The notes under the pieces are model-generated. The model did not search any database. It was not told where the DNA came from and saw only the letters and a list, made by a program, of their open reading frames with translations. The position numbers and the translations under genes are program-made. DNA of 64,000 nucleotides. Origin: Lentisphaeria bacterium (GTDB lineage Bacteria; Verrucomicrobiota; Lentisphaeria; Victivallales; UBA1829). The stretch spans positions 1 through 64,000 of the forward strand of contig DPDG01000116.1 in the NCBI GenBank assembly GCA_003526375.1. Direction: 5' to 3'. Positions 1-9,043 of this stretch are shown in pieces (positions within the stretch are counted from its first letter, which is position 1; every line of letters starts with the position of its first letter).

Positions 1-182
1 ACAAATTCTGGTGAAGAGGCAAAAAAGAAATCATTATTCCCCATATCCTTGCAGGTGGAATGTGCGGTCTGCATGCGGCAATTACGCTGGTTGGAATTAT
101 TGCGATTGGAAAATTATCATTTGCAAGAATTCAAAAATGGAGACAAAATAAAAAAAACAGACCGGACAAAACAGAGAAATAA
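1..182 (+). CDS. C-terminal fragment of a membrane protein cut by the left edge, possible -1 frameshift
   Basis: The frame ending at the TAA at 180-182 encodes a hydrophobic helix (residues like LAGGMCGLHAAITLVGIIAI) followed by a very basic tail ending DKTEK, which is typical of the C-terminus of an inner-membrane protein. That frame is closed by a TGA at 12-14. The frame entering from position 1 reads TNSGEEAKKK and meets it at A AAA AAG (21-27), a canonical -1 slippery heptamer. The fragment is therefore either the end of a frameshifted gene or a chance short frame. The family cannot be recognised from about 50 residues. Confidence 0.35.
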
Positions 183-218
183 AAACCAGATTCTTTATGC
201 GGACTTATTCTACCCTGT

Positions 219-698
219 CTATTCTTTCGCCAGATCGGCAAAATCCGCCCCGATAAATTTTGCCAGAGTTTCCGGTTCAATCGCCAGATTCGTGCCGACT
301 CTGCCGCCGCTGACGCAAATATGATCATACAGAATCGCGGTTTCATCAATAAAAGTCTTGAACGGTTTCTTCATTCCGACCGGAGAACAGCCGCCGTGAA
401 TATATCCGGTCAGCGGCAGGAGCTGTTTTGAAGGAAGCATCTCGATATTCTTCTGCCCCGAAACTTTCGCAGCCTTTTTCAAATCCAGTTCCGCATTGGC
501 AGGCACAACAAATACAAAATGTTCACGGGACGCGGACTGCGTTACCAGTGTTTTGAACACCTGCTCCACATTTTCACCGATCTTACGGGCAATGGACACG
601 GCGTCAATCAAACCGTCATCCACCGGATACTCGAACATCCGATATTCAATCTGCGCATTTTCCAGCAGGCGCATTGCATTTGTCTTCTTTGTATTCAT
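219..698 (-). CDS. ybaK: YbaK/EbsC-type aminoacyl-tRNA deacylase
   Basis: A 159-aa protein of the YbaK/EbsC/ProX family. These enzymes hydrolyse mischarged Cys-tRNA(Pro) in the cytoplasm. The whole length matches the usual YbaK size. Family-like segments include FVFVVPANAELDLKKAAK, the Gly-rich turn GYIHGGCSPVGMKK and the late SGGRVGTNLAIEPETL. The frame stays open upstream to 893, but the start at 698 is preferred because GGAG lies eight bases before it and the upstream extension does not look like protein. It lies 215 bp downstream of the histidine kinase on the same strand, with no sign of coupling. Family assignment is firm; the exact tRNA substrate is inferred. Confidence 0.9.
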   Translation of the reverse strand: MNTKKTNAMRLLENAQIEYRMFEYPVDDGLIDAVSIARKIGENVEQVFKTLVTQSASREHFVFVVPANAELDLKKAAKVSGQKNIEMLPSKQLLPLTGYIHGGCSPVGMKKPFKTFIDETAILYDHICVSGGRVGTNLAIEPETLAKFIGADFADLAKE

Positions 699-913
699 CC
701 TGACTCCTGAACTCAATCTGCCAGAAATAATAATTCCGCTTCCGGGATATTTCAAGCAGAAGATGAAAAAAATCTGCCGGGGGGAAACAAGGCTGGGACT
801 CGCTCCGTAAGCCTCTGCGCCACACGCGGAAAGGAGAGTTCCCTTACCCGGTAAAACAGTTTGTCCGTCCATATTGAACGGCTTGCTGCCCATTGCGGAG
901 GATTCCCATCGGT

Positions 914-3625
914 TCAGACGCTGTCCTGTTTTTCCATCCGTGCGAGAAGCCCGTTCAATTTTTCCAGAGTGACCGGCTTCAGAAGAATACCGTCGAAAAG
1001 TTCCATATTGAAGTTCGCCTGATTATCCGTATCCGCCGTAACGGCAAAAATTTTCATTTTGGAATACGCCGGATTGGCACGGATTTCACGGGCAAGATTC
1101 TCGCCGTTCATTCCCGGCATCCAGAGATCGGTCAGCAGGATGTCCGGAATATTCGTTTTCAGGTATTCCAGCACTTCTCCGCCGGAGGAAACCGTATCCG
1201 CCTTGATATGCAGTTTCCGGAACATGGCGGAAAGCACTTTCAGGTTCAGGGCAACATCATCCGCCAGCAGAACATGCCATTGGGGGACCTCCACCGGCTG
1301 GAACCGTTCCAGTTTTCCGGAGATACCTTCCGCCGCATTTCCGATATACGGGACATGCTCCAGCTCCAGCGTAAAGACACTTCCTTTTCCAAGCTCGCTC
1401 CGCAGGAGAATTCTTCCCCCCATCCGTTCCGCCAGCCGCTGTGAGATGGCAAGCCCCAGTCCGGTTCCCTTGTAGATTCTGGAATCCCTGACAGCGTCCT
1501 GCTGAATAAACGGATTGAAAATCTCTTTCTGCGCATCGCTCAGAATCCCGATCCCCGTATCCGCCACACGGGTGCGGAGCGTTCCCTCGCAGCCGTCTTT
1601 TTTCAGGAATCCGAACGTAACCGTAATTCCGCCGTTCCGGGTGTATTTGACTGCGTTTCCAATCAGGTTCAGCAGAATCTGCCGCACCCGCAGGGAATCA
1701 ATCTTCACAACAGGCAGCTCCTGCGGGCATTCGATCTTCAAAAACAGCCCCTTTTCTTCGACTTTCTGTTTGAAGATCGCCTGAAACTCACCGGCAAGCA
1801 GCCGCAGGTCGGTCGGTTCGGGAACAATCTTCATCTGCTCCGCTTCGATCTTGGAAAGATCGAGGATGTCGTTGATCAGAGTCAGCAGAGTATTTCCGGC
1901 AACGTTGATCGAATGAAGATAATCCATAAGCTCCTCGTGCGAGACTTCATTGTTCTGAAGCAGTTCGCTGAATCCGATCACCGCATTCAGCGGCGTCCGG
2001 AGCTCATGGCTCATCGTCGCAAGGAAAAGGCTCTTCGCCTTGTTTGCATTCTCCGCTTCAGTCAGCGCGCGGGCGAGCTGGCGCTGTGTTTCATTGAAAT
2101 CCGTCATGTCGATCATAGTCCTGAGGATATAAGCCGGCTTCCCTTGAATCACGGCGGGGCAGGCGCTTTCGAGGTAATCACGCCCATTGAGTTTTAACTG
2201 GCGCTGATGCGCCTTCAGATCCGATGCCGCCAGTTTTACCGGGCAGTTTTCCGGATATCCGCCAGCGCCGCAGAAATCAATATGGCATTCATGCCCGTAA
2301 ATCTCAGATTCACGGTGCGCAGCCAGTTTCAAAGCCGCGGAGTTGGCGCGCACCAGCTTCAAGTCCGGCGAAAACAGCGTGATGGGAATATGAACCGTAT
2401 CCATGATGATACGTTTTTCAAATTCGCTTCGCTCCAGTTCGGTGCGGGTGTCGCGGCAGGCGAGAATAATCTCGATCACATGCGTCGTCACCTGAATCAG
2501 ACGCTGTTCCATCAGATCGAAATGATGATTGGCGCGATCATAGGAAACTCCGAAATGCCCCCAGAGCCGGTTCTGCTTCCAGATGCCCGCCACACAGATG
2601 GATTTCAGCCCGCCGTCGTGCAGTTCCTTCCGCCAGTTGCCCGCTACAATCTCCATGTCGGGGTCGGAAAGATCATCCACGGCGATCAGGCATCCGGATT
2701 TGAGGCGGCGGAACCAGATCGCGTCCGGATCAATCTTCAACGGCGGCAGATGCGAAATGTCATGCGCCCTGTCCGAATTCCACAATCCGCCCAGAATGCC
2801 GAGATTCTGCTCATAATCATAAGAATACACATAACAGAGTTCAGCATTCAATTTCTGACCGAGCGTCTGCAACACGGTCCGGATCGCCTTGTCCTCATCT
2901 TTCGCCAGGCTCACGGACTCCAGAATGGAACTGAAAAGACGCTCCTGCTGTGTATGCATCTGCAAATCATCCTGAAGCCTTTTGCGCTCGGCGGCAAGAC
3001 GTTTCTCCTCGGAAACATCAATACCGAGAATCAGCAGGAGACGGCTGTCATCATCGCCGATACCCGTCACCAGTGTATCAATATCATGCCGGATGCCATT
3101 CAGCGCAGTGATCACGCTGTTCCGTTTCAGAGTCTTGCCATTCAGAATTTCAGGCGCCTCCTCTTCTCGTATTTCCGCCTCTCCGCGGAAAAAATTCAGC
3201 TCGGCATCCGTTTTCCCGATGATATCCCCGGCGGGAATCCCCGTTATCTTTTCCGCCATGCGGTTCCAGATCAGATAGCGGAATTCATCGGAGGCGTCTT
3301 TGACCGCCACAATCGCAGGCAGGTTGTCCATGATATTGTTCAGGAGAAAATTTTCAGCAAGGCGCATTTTTCCATGCAGTCTGCATCGCCTGCCGAAACG
3401 GGTCAGGCGCCGGAAACGGATCCCCCCGTAAACCACAGTGCCCGACAGAAAAATCAGGCAGCCGGCAATGACAATCAGCCCCCATCCGGGGACAACAAAC
3501 CCGCCGCTCAGGAACGACGTATCTTCTGAATTGCCTGTTTCAGCGGAAAAAGCCGGAGCGGGGCAGTTTAGCAAAATCAGAGCAGTAAAAAAGGCTGTGA
3601 TTCGCTGTAAAATTTTCATCGTCAT
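914..3625 (-). CDS. Membrane-anchored hybrid sensor histidine kinase (PAS-GAF-PAS-HisKA-HATPase-REC)
   Basis: A 903-aa hybrid two-component kinase. An N-terminal signal-like segment (1-28) and a transmembrane helix (about 45-70) place the sensor at the inner membrane. A PAS-like domain lies at about 90-210, a GAF-like domain at about 225-390 and a second PAS at about 400-510. HisKA has MSHELRTPLNAVIGF with phospho-acceptor His540. The ATPase shows the N box (LLNLIGNAVKYT), G1 (DTGIGI) and G2 (GTGLGLAIS). A receiver domain with Asp833 in TDLWMPGMNGE ends the protein. Internal phosphorelay from H540 to D833 is expected. No response regulator or HPt gene lies nearby, so the output and signal are unknown. 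Confidence 0.93.
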   Translation of the reverse strand: MTMKILQRITAFFTALILLNCPAPAFSAETGNSEDTSFLSGGFVVPGWGLIVIAGCLIFLSGTVVYGGIRFRRLTRFGRRCRLHGKMRLAENFLLNNIMDNLPAIVAVKDASDEFRYLIWNRMAEKITGIPAGDIIGKTDAELNFFRGEAEIREEEAPEILNGKTLKRNSVITALNGIRHDIDTLVTGIGDDDSRLLLILGIDVSEEKRLAAERKRLQDDLQMHTQQERLFSSILESVSLAKDEDKAIRTVLQTLGQKLNAELCYVYSYDYEQNLGILGGLWNSDRAHDISHLPPLKIDPDAIWFRRLKSGCLIAVDDLSDPDMEIVAGNWRKELHDGGLKSICVAGIWKQNRLWGHFGVSYDRANHHFDLMEQRLIQVTTHVIEIILACRDTRTELERSEFEKRIIMDTVHIPITLFSPDLKLVRANSAALKLAAHRESEIYGHECHIDFCGAGGYPENCPVKLAASDLKAHQRQLKLNGRDYLESACPAVIQGKPAYILRTMIDMTDFNETQRQLARALTEAENANKAKSLFLATMSHELRTPLNAVIGFSELLQNNEVSHEELMDYLHSINVAGNTLLTLINDILDLSKIEAEQMKIVPEPTDLRLLAGEFQAIFKQKVEEKGLFLKIECPQELPVVKIDSLRVRQILLNLIGNAVKYTRNGGITVTFGFLKKDGCEGTLRTRVADTGIGILSDAQKEIFNPFIQQDAVRDSRIYKGTGLGLAISQRLAERMGGRILLRSELGKGSVFTLELEHVPYIGNAAEGISGKLERFQPVEVPQWHVLLADDVALNLKVLSAMFRKLHIKADTVSSGGEVLEYLKTNIPDILLTDLWMPGMNGENLAREIRANPAYSKMKIFAVTADTDNQANFNMELFDGILLKPVTLEKLNGLLARMEKQDSV

Positions 3626-3797
3626 TCAATGATCAATTCTATACAATTTTTTATTGTAAAATACCTCATTCCCGGCAACGGCTCACAAAGACAGAATTTC
3701 AGTGATTGGTACTAAACATAACTACTTGGTGCTGTAATGCAAATGAAAAACAGGAATATTTACGGAGAAAATATTTTTTTATTTTTTATATTGGTTT

Positions 3798-3923
3798 TCA
3801 GGAGGCTTCACGTTTGACTTTACTGTAAAAGACGGCTAAATTCCATGCCCCGTTTTCATCGTTCTCAAACAGCGGCCCGGTAAAACCTTTACATTCGCCG
3901 ATATCAGCCCGATGCAGGCTGTT
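3798..3923 (-). pseudogene. Possible C-terminal remnant of a decayed gene
   Basis: A 41-codon minus-strand open stretch ends at a TGA (3798-3800). Its translation, containing GECKGFTGPLFENDENGAWN and ending VKREAS, has a protein-like composition. It is closed upstream by an in-frame TGA at 3924-3926, and the neighbouring frame runs across the same point from an ATG at 3934. This is what a frameshifted remnant of a gene downstream of the Gfo/Idh oxidoreductase would look like, but chance is possible. No family is recognised. Confidence 0.25.
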
Positions 3924-3936
3924 TCAATCATGAACG

Positions 3937-3960
3937 CCCCCGATGCAAAGCATACGGGGG
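3937..3960. repeat. GC-rich hairpin in intergenic DNA
   Basis: CCCCCGATGC and GCATACGGGGG form a stem of ten pairs with one bulged A and an AAA loop. Neither strand has a U-tract after it, so it is not a standard intrinsic terminator. It could be a transcript-stabilising structure downstream of the oxidoreductase gene. Confidence 0.4.
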
Positions 3961-4058
3961 ATCAGGAGATTTCGCCTGCGACAATCAACTTGCGCAGTTG
4001 GACCGTGGCAGAACTGAAAGTCCTGCACGATTATCTTTTTTGAATGAAAAGGGACTGC

Positions 4059-5297
4059 TTACGCAGGTGCATATCCCCAATCGCAGACTTTCATCAATTC
4101 GCCGTCGCGCTTCGCGGAAGCGGTCGCTGCAACCCCCATCGCCATGTAATGGGCCGCTTCCCACGGATTCACGAGACTCTGCCGTTTTTCATGGACGCAT
4201 GACACAAACTCATGCACCAGATACGGGTGGGATCCGCCATGTCCGCTGGGCACGAAATCACGGTTCTGCGCATCGGGCTGTCCCGCAAATACGCAACTCA
4301 GGAAACCGGATTTCACCTCCGGCGGAAGCGGATCGAAAAGTTCTTCCGGTGTGTAATGCTCCACTTTAAGCGGATTCAATGCGTCGCCGGCGCGGGTCCG
4401 TCCGTTGTAATACCAGATATTTTCCGAAAAGGTTCCGCGGGTTCCAACAATACGGAAGATTTCCGATTCCAGCGGACTGAGCCGTCCTGCAAGCTCACGC
4501 ATCTCCGCGACACGCATCGAAGCGCCGTTCGCAAGCTGAAAAAGCGCCGCGACATTGCTGAAGCCGTAATGCCCGAAAAACGGATCGGAGTTGCGGTTCC
4601 GGTATCCGTATGCCGAAACTTTCAGGGCACGCGTCCTCATAGAAAAAACCGGGCCGCTGACGGAATGCGTCGGGTAGTCCATCGGAGATGCGAGTTTCCC
4701 GCGTCGCGTGTATTCCTTCTCACGCGCCGGCCACTCGGAACCGGCCCGGCCGGCAGTGCGGTTCTCATGAACCTTGCGAAGACTGCATCCGCTGTCAACG
4801 TCGTGGCAGTATTCCCCCTCCGCATAGACAAAATCGCCGAACTCGCCCGCCAGCGCCTTTTTCCGGCAGAACATCGCCTGCGGACGGAAGCAGGTGGTTT
4901 CGCCAAGCATATAATGCTTTCCGGTCTTCAGGGACGCCCGGATGATTTTATCACACCATTCCAGCGTCTCCTCCCCGTCCGGCAGACAGATCAGGGGAAC
5001 CGCGCTGTAAACATCCTTTCCCGACTCCATCACCTGAATGCACTGCGGAGCATGAAGCCATGGCTGCGTGATAATGACGATCGCGTCAAGATCGCTTCGG
5101 CAGATCTCATCCAGCGAGGAATACACATCCTTCGGGTTGAATTTGTCCGCAAAGAACGGATCGTCCGCAAATTTCCTGATCCGCTCCGGTTCGCAGTCGC
5201 AGAACGCGATACGGTCCACGAGAGGATGCGCCTTGAACAGTCCGGCAAATGCTCCGCCGAATGCTCCGAGTCCCACCATTCCGATACTGATACCCAT
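4059..5297 (-). CDS. Gfo/Idh/MocA-family NAD(P)-dependent oxidoreductase
   Basis: A 412-aa cytoplasmic dehydrogenase. The N-terminus carries a Rossmann dinucleotide motif (GMVGLGAFGGAFAG, residues 6-19), then an AFCDCEPER strand-loop and VIITQPWLHAPQC, and a C-terminal alpha/beta domain from about 130 containing the family-typical segment GETTCFRPQAMFCRKK. Such enzymes oxidise or epimerise sugars, inositols or sugar derivatives; the substrate cannot be read from sequence. A strong Shine-Dalgarno (AGGAGGAG) precedes the ATG. It follows the GNAT gene on the same strand with 63 bp between. The family is firm, the substrate unknown. Confidence 0.9.
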   Translation of the reverse strand: MGISIGMVGLGAFGGAFAGLFKAHPLVDRIAFCDCEPERIRKFADDPFFADKFNPKDVYSSLDEICRSDLDAIVIITQPWLHAPQCIQVMESGKDVYSAVPLICLPDGEETLEWCDKIIRASLKTGKHYMLGETTCFRPQAMFCRKKALAGEFGDFVYAEGEYCHDVDSGCSLRKVHENRTAGRAGSEWPAREKEYTRRGKLASPMDYPTHSVSGPVFSMRTRALKVSAYGYRNRNSDPFFGHYGFSNVAALFQLANGASMRVAEMRELAGRLSPLESEIFRIVGTRGTFSENIWYYNGRTRAGDALNPLKVEHYTPEELFDPLPPEVKSGFLSCVFAGQPDAQNRDFVPSGHGGSHPYLVHEFVSCVHEKRQSLVNPWEAAHYMAMGVAATASAKRDGELMKVCDWGYAPA

Positions 5298-5360
5298 ACT
5301 TTTTCTCCTCCTGTTTGTTGATATTTATCATCAGCCTGTCCCGTTTTCATGCCGATGTCA

Positions 5361-5906
5361 TTATTTCCATCCCCAAGCAATACAGGGAATATGCAGAGTT
5401 TCTTCCACTTTTTTCCAACGCCCCGGCATACTCTGGTCAATCATAAGGGGACGCCATCCGCTTTGCAGATAAATACGCAGAGCGGCAAGCCGGCAGTCAT
5501 CCGTAAGCAAATAGACATGTGTATATTTCAGCTCCCGGTAATGGTTCAGGACAGCCCGGCATACCAGTTTGCCCAGCCCGTGTCCTCTGTATAATTGATT
5601 CACCGCCACCCAACCGAGTTCACCGCCGTCCCCAAACCGGGCGGGAGCCCAGCGGTTTGCCATCGCAGTGGCTGCAAATGCACCAGTCTTTTTATCTGTT
5701 ATGAAAAAGATTCCTTCCGGCAATGCGGATTCCAGCACGGCTTTTACATTGTCCCCTGTCCACTCGAATCCAGCATTCCGCATTATCTCCAGATAACGAT
5801 CTTCATCTCCTGGCTGAAACGTACGCAGTTCAAAACATTCTGGGATATTTGGTTTATTCTGTTCTTTCAAAGACTCCGGCGGAAAGATCATTGTCAATTG
5901 CGCCAT
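5361..5906 (-). CDS. GNAT-family N-acetyltransferase
   Basis: A 181-aa cytoplasmic acetyltransferase of the GNAT fold. Acetyl-CoA binding motif A is visible as ELGWVAVNQLYRGHGLGKLV (about residues 94-113), with the R/Q-x2-G-x-G/A pattern represented by YRGHGLG, followed by HVYLLTDDCRLAALRIYLQS, the motif B region ending in a Tyr-containing helix. AAGGAG lies nine bases before the ATG. The acceptor substrate is unknown. It is on the same strand as the downstream Gfo/Idh gene and may be co-transcribed with it. Confidence 0.85.
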   Translation of the reverse strand: MAQLTMIFPPESLKEQNKPNIPECFELRTFQPGDEDRYLEIMRNAGFEWTGDNVKAVLESALPEGIFFITDKKTGAFAATAMANRWAPARFGDGGELGWVAVNQLYRGHGLGKLVCRAVLNHYRELKYTHVYLLTDDCRLAALRIYLQSGWRPLMIDQSMPGRWKKVEETLHIPCIAWGWK

Positions 5907-6174
5907 GATATCTGCTCCTTCTGGAAAATAGTTCTGTCAGACACTAACTCTTTCTTAATGAGAGTGTTTGAGATTGTTTTGTCGTTATCCGGGCGGGAAT
6001 TGACCGCGCCGAATCGTTTTTTCTCCTGCTTGCCCAACGGGTTACGCCTGCACTGCGGCTCCCCCCGTATTCGGATAAATACGCAGGTAAATAACCATTT
6101 CCGCTTATTCTTCATTTGAATCTGCCTCCGTTATACCACCATCATATCGAATCTGACACGACCTTTTTCATCTG

Positions 6175-7062
6175 CTATAATGCAAGGCAGGCCATGCCCG
6201 CAATGCAAAGGGCAAGCCCTGCCCAGCCGCCTGCGGAAAGACGCTCTTTCCTGAAATTCATGCAGTAAATGAAAAACAGCATGATACACGTTCCACATGC
6301 CGCCGGATAAGCCGTGCCGGAACTGTTCGCTTCATAAAGACTGTCAATAGCACAATAAATGCAAATTTGTCCGAGGCAGACAAATCCCCCGTAGACCAGC
6401 GCCGGTTTCCATACCGGACGCATTGGCGGACATCCTTTCGCGAACAGAAAAAACAGCCATATTACGCCGGTCAGGGAATACAGAGGAACACGCCATGTCA
6501 GCGCCGCGCCGGATAAGCCGGACATTTTCGACGGAAACATGGACAGAGTCTGCTGGATTCCGACAAGAACAAATGCAAGCGATATCCAGCGGATGAATTT
6601 TCCCATGCCGCCGCCCGCCGCATCTTCTCTCTGCCGCGCGGCGCCGAGCAGGATCAGGCTTGCGGCGAGCAGAACCATGCCGCCGGTCCGCCACAGGGTA
6701 ACACGGTCTCCGAACCACAGCATCCCCGCAAGAAACGGGCAGAGCATCGCGGACTGCACAATGCACCAGCCGATCCCGTGGTATCCGTATTCCATCGCTT
6801 TTTTCATGGAGAGAAATCCGAACAGCCCCGCAAAACCGGAAGGCAGCATCACTCCCGCCACCGCAAGAATCTCACTCCGCGGAGCCGCCTCCGGCGGTGC
6901 ACTGATCCAGACAAAACCGGCGACAGCCAGACTGCTCAGAAACATGAACGGATAAAAAGACTCCCCTTTCTCCGTTCCTTTGCTGTAACAGATGCCGACC
7001 GCCCCCCAGCATATCCCCGCCAGCAGAGTGAAAAACAATCCCCGGTAAAGAAAATCCTGCAC
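6175..7062 (-). CDS. DMT-superfamily (EamA/RhaT-like) membrane transporter
   Basis: About 295 residues with roughly ten predicted hydrophobic helices, the hallmark of drug/metabolite transporters. Two halves each begin with a long helix (LFFTLLAGICWGAVGICYSK; ISLAFVLVGIQQTLSMF). Two GTG codons are possible starts (7068 and 7062). The inner one is preferred because GGAG lies seven bases upstream of it and only one base from the outer one. It is divergent from the AraC gene at 7185, which suggests that regulator may control it. A role in sugar or sugar-acid uptake is a guess from the neighbouring DUF4838 gene. Confidence 0.82.
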   Translation of the reverse strand: MQDFLYRGLFFTLLAGICWGAVGICYSKGTEKGESFYPFMFLSSLAVAGFVWISAPPEAAPRSEILAVAGVMLPSGFAGLFGFLSMKKAMEYGYHGIGWCIVQSAMLCPFLAGMLWFGDRVTLWRTGGMVLLAASLILLGAARQREDAAGGGMGKFIRWISLAFVLVGIQQTLSMFPSKMSGLSGAALTWRVPLYSLTGVIWLFFLFAKGCPPMRPVWKPALVYGGFVCLGQICIYCAIDSLYEANSSGTAYPAACGTCIMLFFIYCMNFRKERLSAGGWAGLALCIAGMACLAL

Positions 7063-7098
7063 TTGCACGCTCCTGTAAAAATTATATTGCCTGATTTT

Positions 7099-7126
7099 AC
7101 TATACGGGGAAGTTATAAATTTGCAA
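7099..7126 (-). promoter_or_regulatory. Predicted sigma-70-like promoter of the DMT transporter
   Basis: On the minus strand TTGCAA (7121-7126) and TATAGT (7099-7104) are separated by 16 bp, ending about 36 bp before the preferred start codon. It lies inside the AT-rich divergent region shared with the AraC gene. Confidence 0.4.
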
Positions 7127-7184
7127 TTTCATCTTCAAACAGTATTTTATAGATAAAACTAAAAAATTATAAAAAAGCATTCTC

Positions 7185-7997
7185 ATGAATCTTTCCATGC
7201 TCCATATCGGACTCTATCAGCGCCCGGAGACCAATCTCCAGACGACGCACTCCGTTTTCCTGGGACTTTATCTCTCCGGTTTGAACTATGAGAGATTCCG
7301 CGGCACTTCCGGCGGTCAACTGATTTCAGAAGTGGAGGATGTCAAGGTCCCGGCGCTCACATTGATTCCCCCGAATGTCAGAATTGAGTTTCAATGCGGG
7401 CAGAAACGGGAAAACTGGGTCATCCAATGTTCCCTGCCGGAGCTCCATTACGAGGCGGGAAATTCCTTCACGGTGCTTCATGACCACGGACACTCGTTCC
7501 GGCTCCCGTTCCGGACGCCGCTCACAGTGGAAAAGGCGCACAGACTGCGGGAAAAATTCAAGATGATTCAGGAGAACTACCAGACGGGGCTGCCGGAAAA
7601 CATCTTCTGCGCGGAAACCGTCGCCTCCACCCTGTTAGCCGACATCATACTGGCACAGGAAAAGGAAAAAATCGTGACGGCTGCGGAAAAATTTAAAAAT
7701 ATGATTGACCGGGACTCCTGTTTCAGAAAAACACTTGCGGAGCTAAGCCGTGAAGCGCAATGCAGCGCCGGACACATTCGCAAACTGTTTGTGAAACAAT
7801 ACCTGATCGAACCGGGAGAATACCGCGCGCGCCTGCGTCTGCGCCGGATCATGCACTATATCGAACAGACCGACCTGAGCCTCAAGGAAATCGCGGATCA
7901 GGTCGGCATGAAACATGTGACGCATCTGCACCTGTTCCTCAGGGAACGCTGCGGCACGACTCCGCGAATGCTGTTGAAACAGTATCGCGGAGAATAA
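7185..7997 (+). CDS. AraC-family transcriptional regulator
   Basis: A 270-aa regulator. The N-terminal about 165 residues form a likely ligand-binding domain with no close match recognised. The C-terminal about 100 residues carry two helix-turn-helix units typical of AraC (LAELSREAQCSAGHIRKLF and LKEIADQVGMKHVTHLHLFL, closed by GTTPRMLLKQYR). It is divergent from the DMT transporter and converges with the DUF4838 gene, the two ends only six bases apart. No good Shine-Dalgarno is seen at the ATG. Activation of the transporter and/or the DUF4838 gene in response to a sugar is inferred from position only. Confidence 0.88.
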   Translation: MNLSMLHIGLYQRPETNLQTTHSVFLGLYLSGLNYERFRGTSGGQLISEVEDVKVPALTLIPPNVRIEFQCGQKRENWVIQCSLPELHYEAGNSFTVLHDHGHSFRLPFRTPLTVEKAHRLREKFKMIQENYQTGLPENIFCAETVASTLLADIILAQEKEKIVTAAEKFKNMIDRDSCFRKTLAELSREAQCSAGHIRKLFVKQYLIEPGEYRARLRLRRIMHYIEQTDLSLKEIADQVGMKHVTHLHLFLRERCGTTPRMLLKQYRGE

Positions 7998-8003
7998 ATC
8001 CGC

Positions 8004-8954
8004 TTACGAATCGAATTCATTCAGGACATCGGCATAAATCCGCAGTTCCTCGTCGCCGCAGCTCCGGAAATATTCGCCGTCCATATAAACGGCAAAGGTT
8101 GTGAACCGGCTGATACCGAGGCTCATATATGCTTCGATATCGCGTCTCAGGACATCGCGGAACAGTACCGGCTTTACTGCCGGTTTTTTATAATGACTGT
8201 AAAAAGAAACATCCAGCCAGTATTCCAGAATATGAGTTTTTTCCGGTGCAAACAGATTCAGATGACGTTTGAGCGAATTCCAGTAAACGCGGTTGACGGC
8301 ACAGTCCGGGTCATTGATCGCGTGGCGGGGACAGCGGGTTATCGGAGCGAATTCCAGAAACACACCCTCCGCCGGCTCGACTTTCTCCGGCATTTCATAG
8401 TGGTTCAGATAAGCGAGATACGCCAGTTCCGCCTGCGGGTCCGCCTCGCGGAGAGCCTTCGCCATCGCATTCACGGAAGCCAGATTCTGATCCGACACGG
8501 TCATGCCGGAACATGCGGGGCAATGACACCAGCCGCCATGAAAATCACAGCTCCAGAAATAATGCCGGTGTGTGGACGGCACCAGCTTTTCCGCCAGATT
8601 CACCGCGTTCGAGGCAAGCAGTTCCGCGACATCGGGATTGGAAATGCACCAGTTCCCTTTCTCACGGCGCTCGCCTGAAATACAGTGCATCGGGAAATAT
8701 TCCGGATGCGTTTTGAAAAGGGAACGGTCCAGCAGTGAATCCGCGGCATGGTCTTCATATTCCAGGTCGAGCCCGGCATCAGCCACCCGTTTCCGGAACT
8801 CCTCCTTTGCATAGTCGCCAAGCACCGCCGTCACGTCATGGCTCGCACCGCCGCCGGAATGAAGTCCGAGCGTATTCAGACCGAGTTCTTTCATTTTTGC
8901 GATCCAGTCAACTCCGTTGAAGTCTTCCGGTGTAATCACAAGGCCTTTTTTCAT
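8004..8954 (-). CDS. Cytoplasmic DUF4838-type (GH67-like barrel) protein
   Basis: A 316-aa protein without a signal peptide. It carries the DUF4838 signature: a cysteine cluster C-x-C-x2-C in GGWCHCPACSGMTVSDQN (about residue 141), then a helix NAMAKALREADP, a strand with ELAYLAYLNHYEMP and later FLEFAPITRC. DUF4838 is related to alpha-glucuronidase-like barrels; no catalytic activity has been assigned to the family. It is much shorter than the two secreted copies in this window (about 940-960 aa) and lacks their N-terminal GH67-like and C-terminal sandwich domains. GGAG precedes the ATG. It is divergent from the AraC gene at 9044, its likely regulator. Confidence 0.78.
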   Translation of the reverse strand: MKKGLVITPEDFNGVDWIAKMKELGLNTLGLHSGGGASHDVTAVLGDYAKEEFRKRVADAGLDLEYEDHAADSLLDRSLFKTHPEYFPMHCISGERREKGNWCISNPDVAELLASNAVNLAEKLVPSTHRHYFWSCDFHGGWCHCPACSGMTVSDQNLASVNAMAKALREADPQAELAYLAYLNHYEMPEKVEPAEGVFLEFAPITRCPRHAINDPDCAVNRVYWNSLKRHLNLFAPEKTHILEYWLDVSFYSHYKKPAVKPVLFRDVLRRDIEAYMSLGISRFTTFAVYMDGEYFRSCGDEELRIYADVLNEFDS

Positions 8955-9043
8955 CGTTGTTTTCTCCTTTCAGCGTTTGAAATTCCACACCGGACATTAT
9001 ACAATAAAAAAGAGGTTCCGGAAATAGGGAAAATATAAAAAAG

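Larger units (their letters stand above)
3626..4058. other. 433-bp intergenic stretch with a possible gene remnant and one hairpin
   Basis: No intact gene is visible. The AT-rich half next to the kinase (about 3630-3800) probably holds its promoter. The other half contains a short minus-strand coding-like remnant (3798-3923) and a GC-rich hairpin (3937-3960), listed separately. Confidence 0.5.

Noticed and set aside
2207..3529. Open plus-strand frame of 440 codons antisense to the histidine kinase
   Set aside because: Antisense shadow; the kinase frame carries all expected catalytic boxes.
5894..6115. 73-codon minus-strand frame before the GNAT gene
   Set aside because: It runs over the GNAT Shine-Dalgarno and start, has no good start signal of its own and shows no recognisable features.
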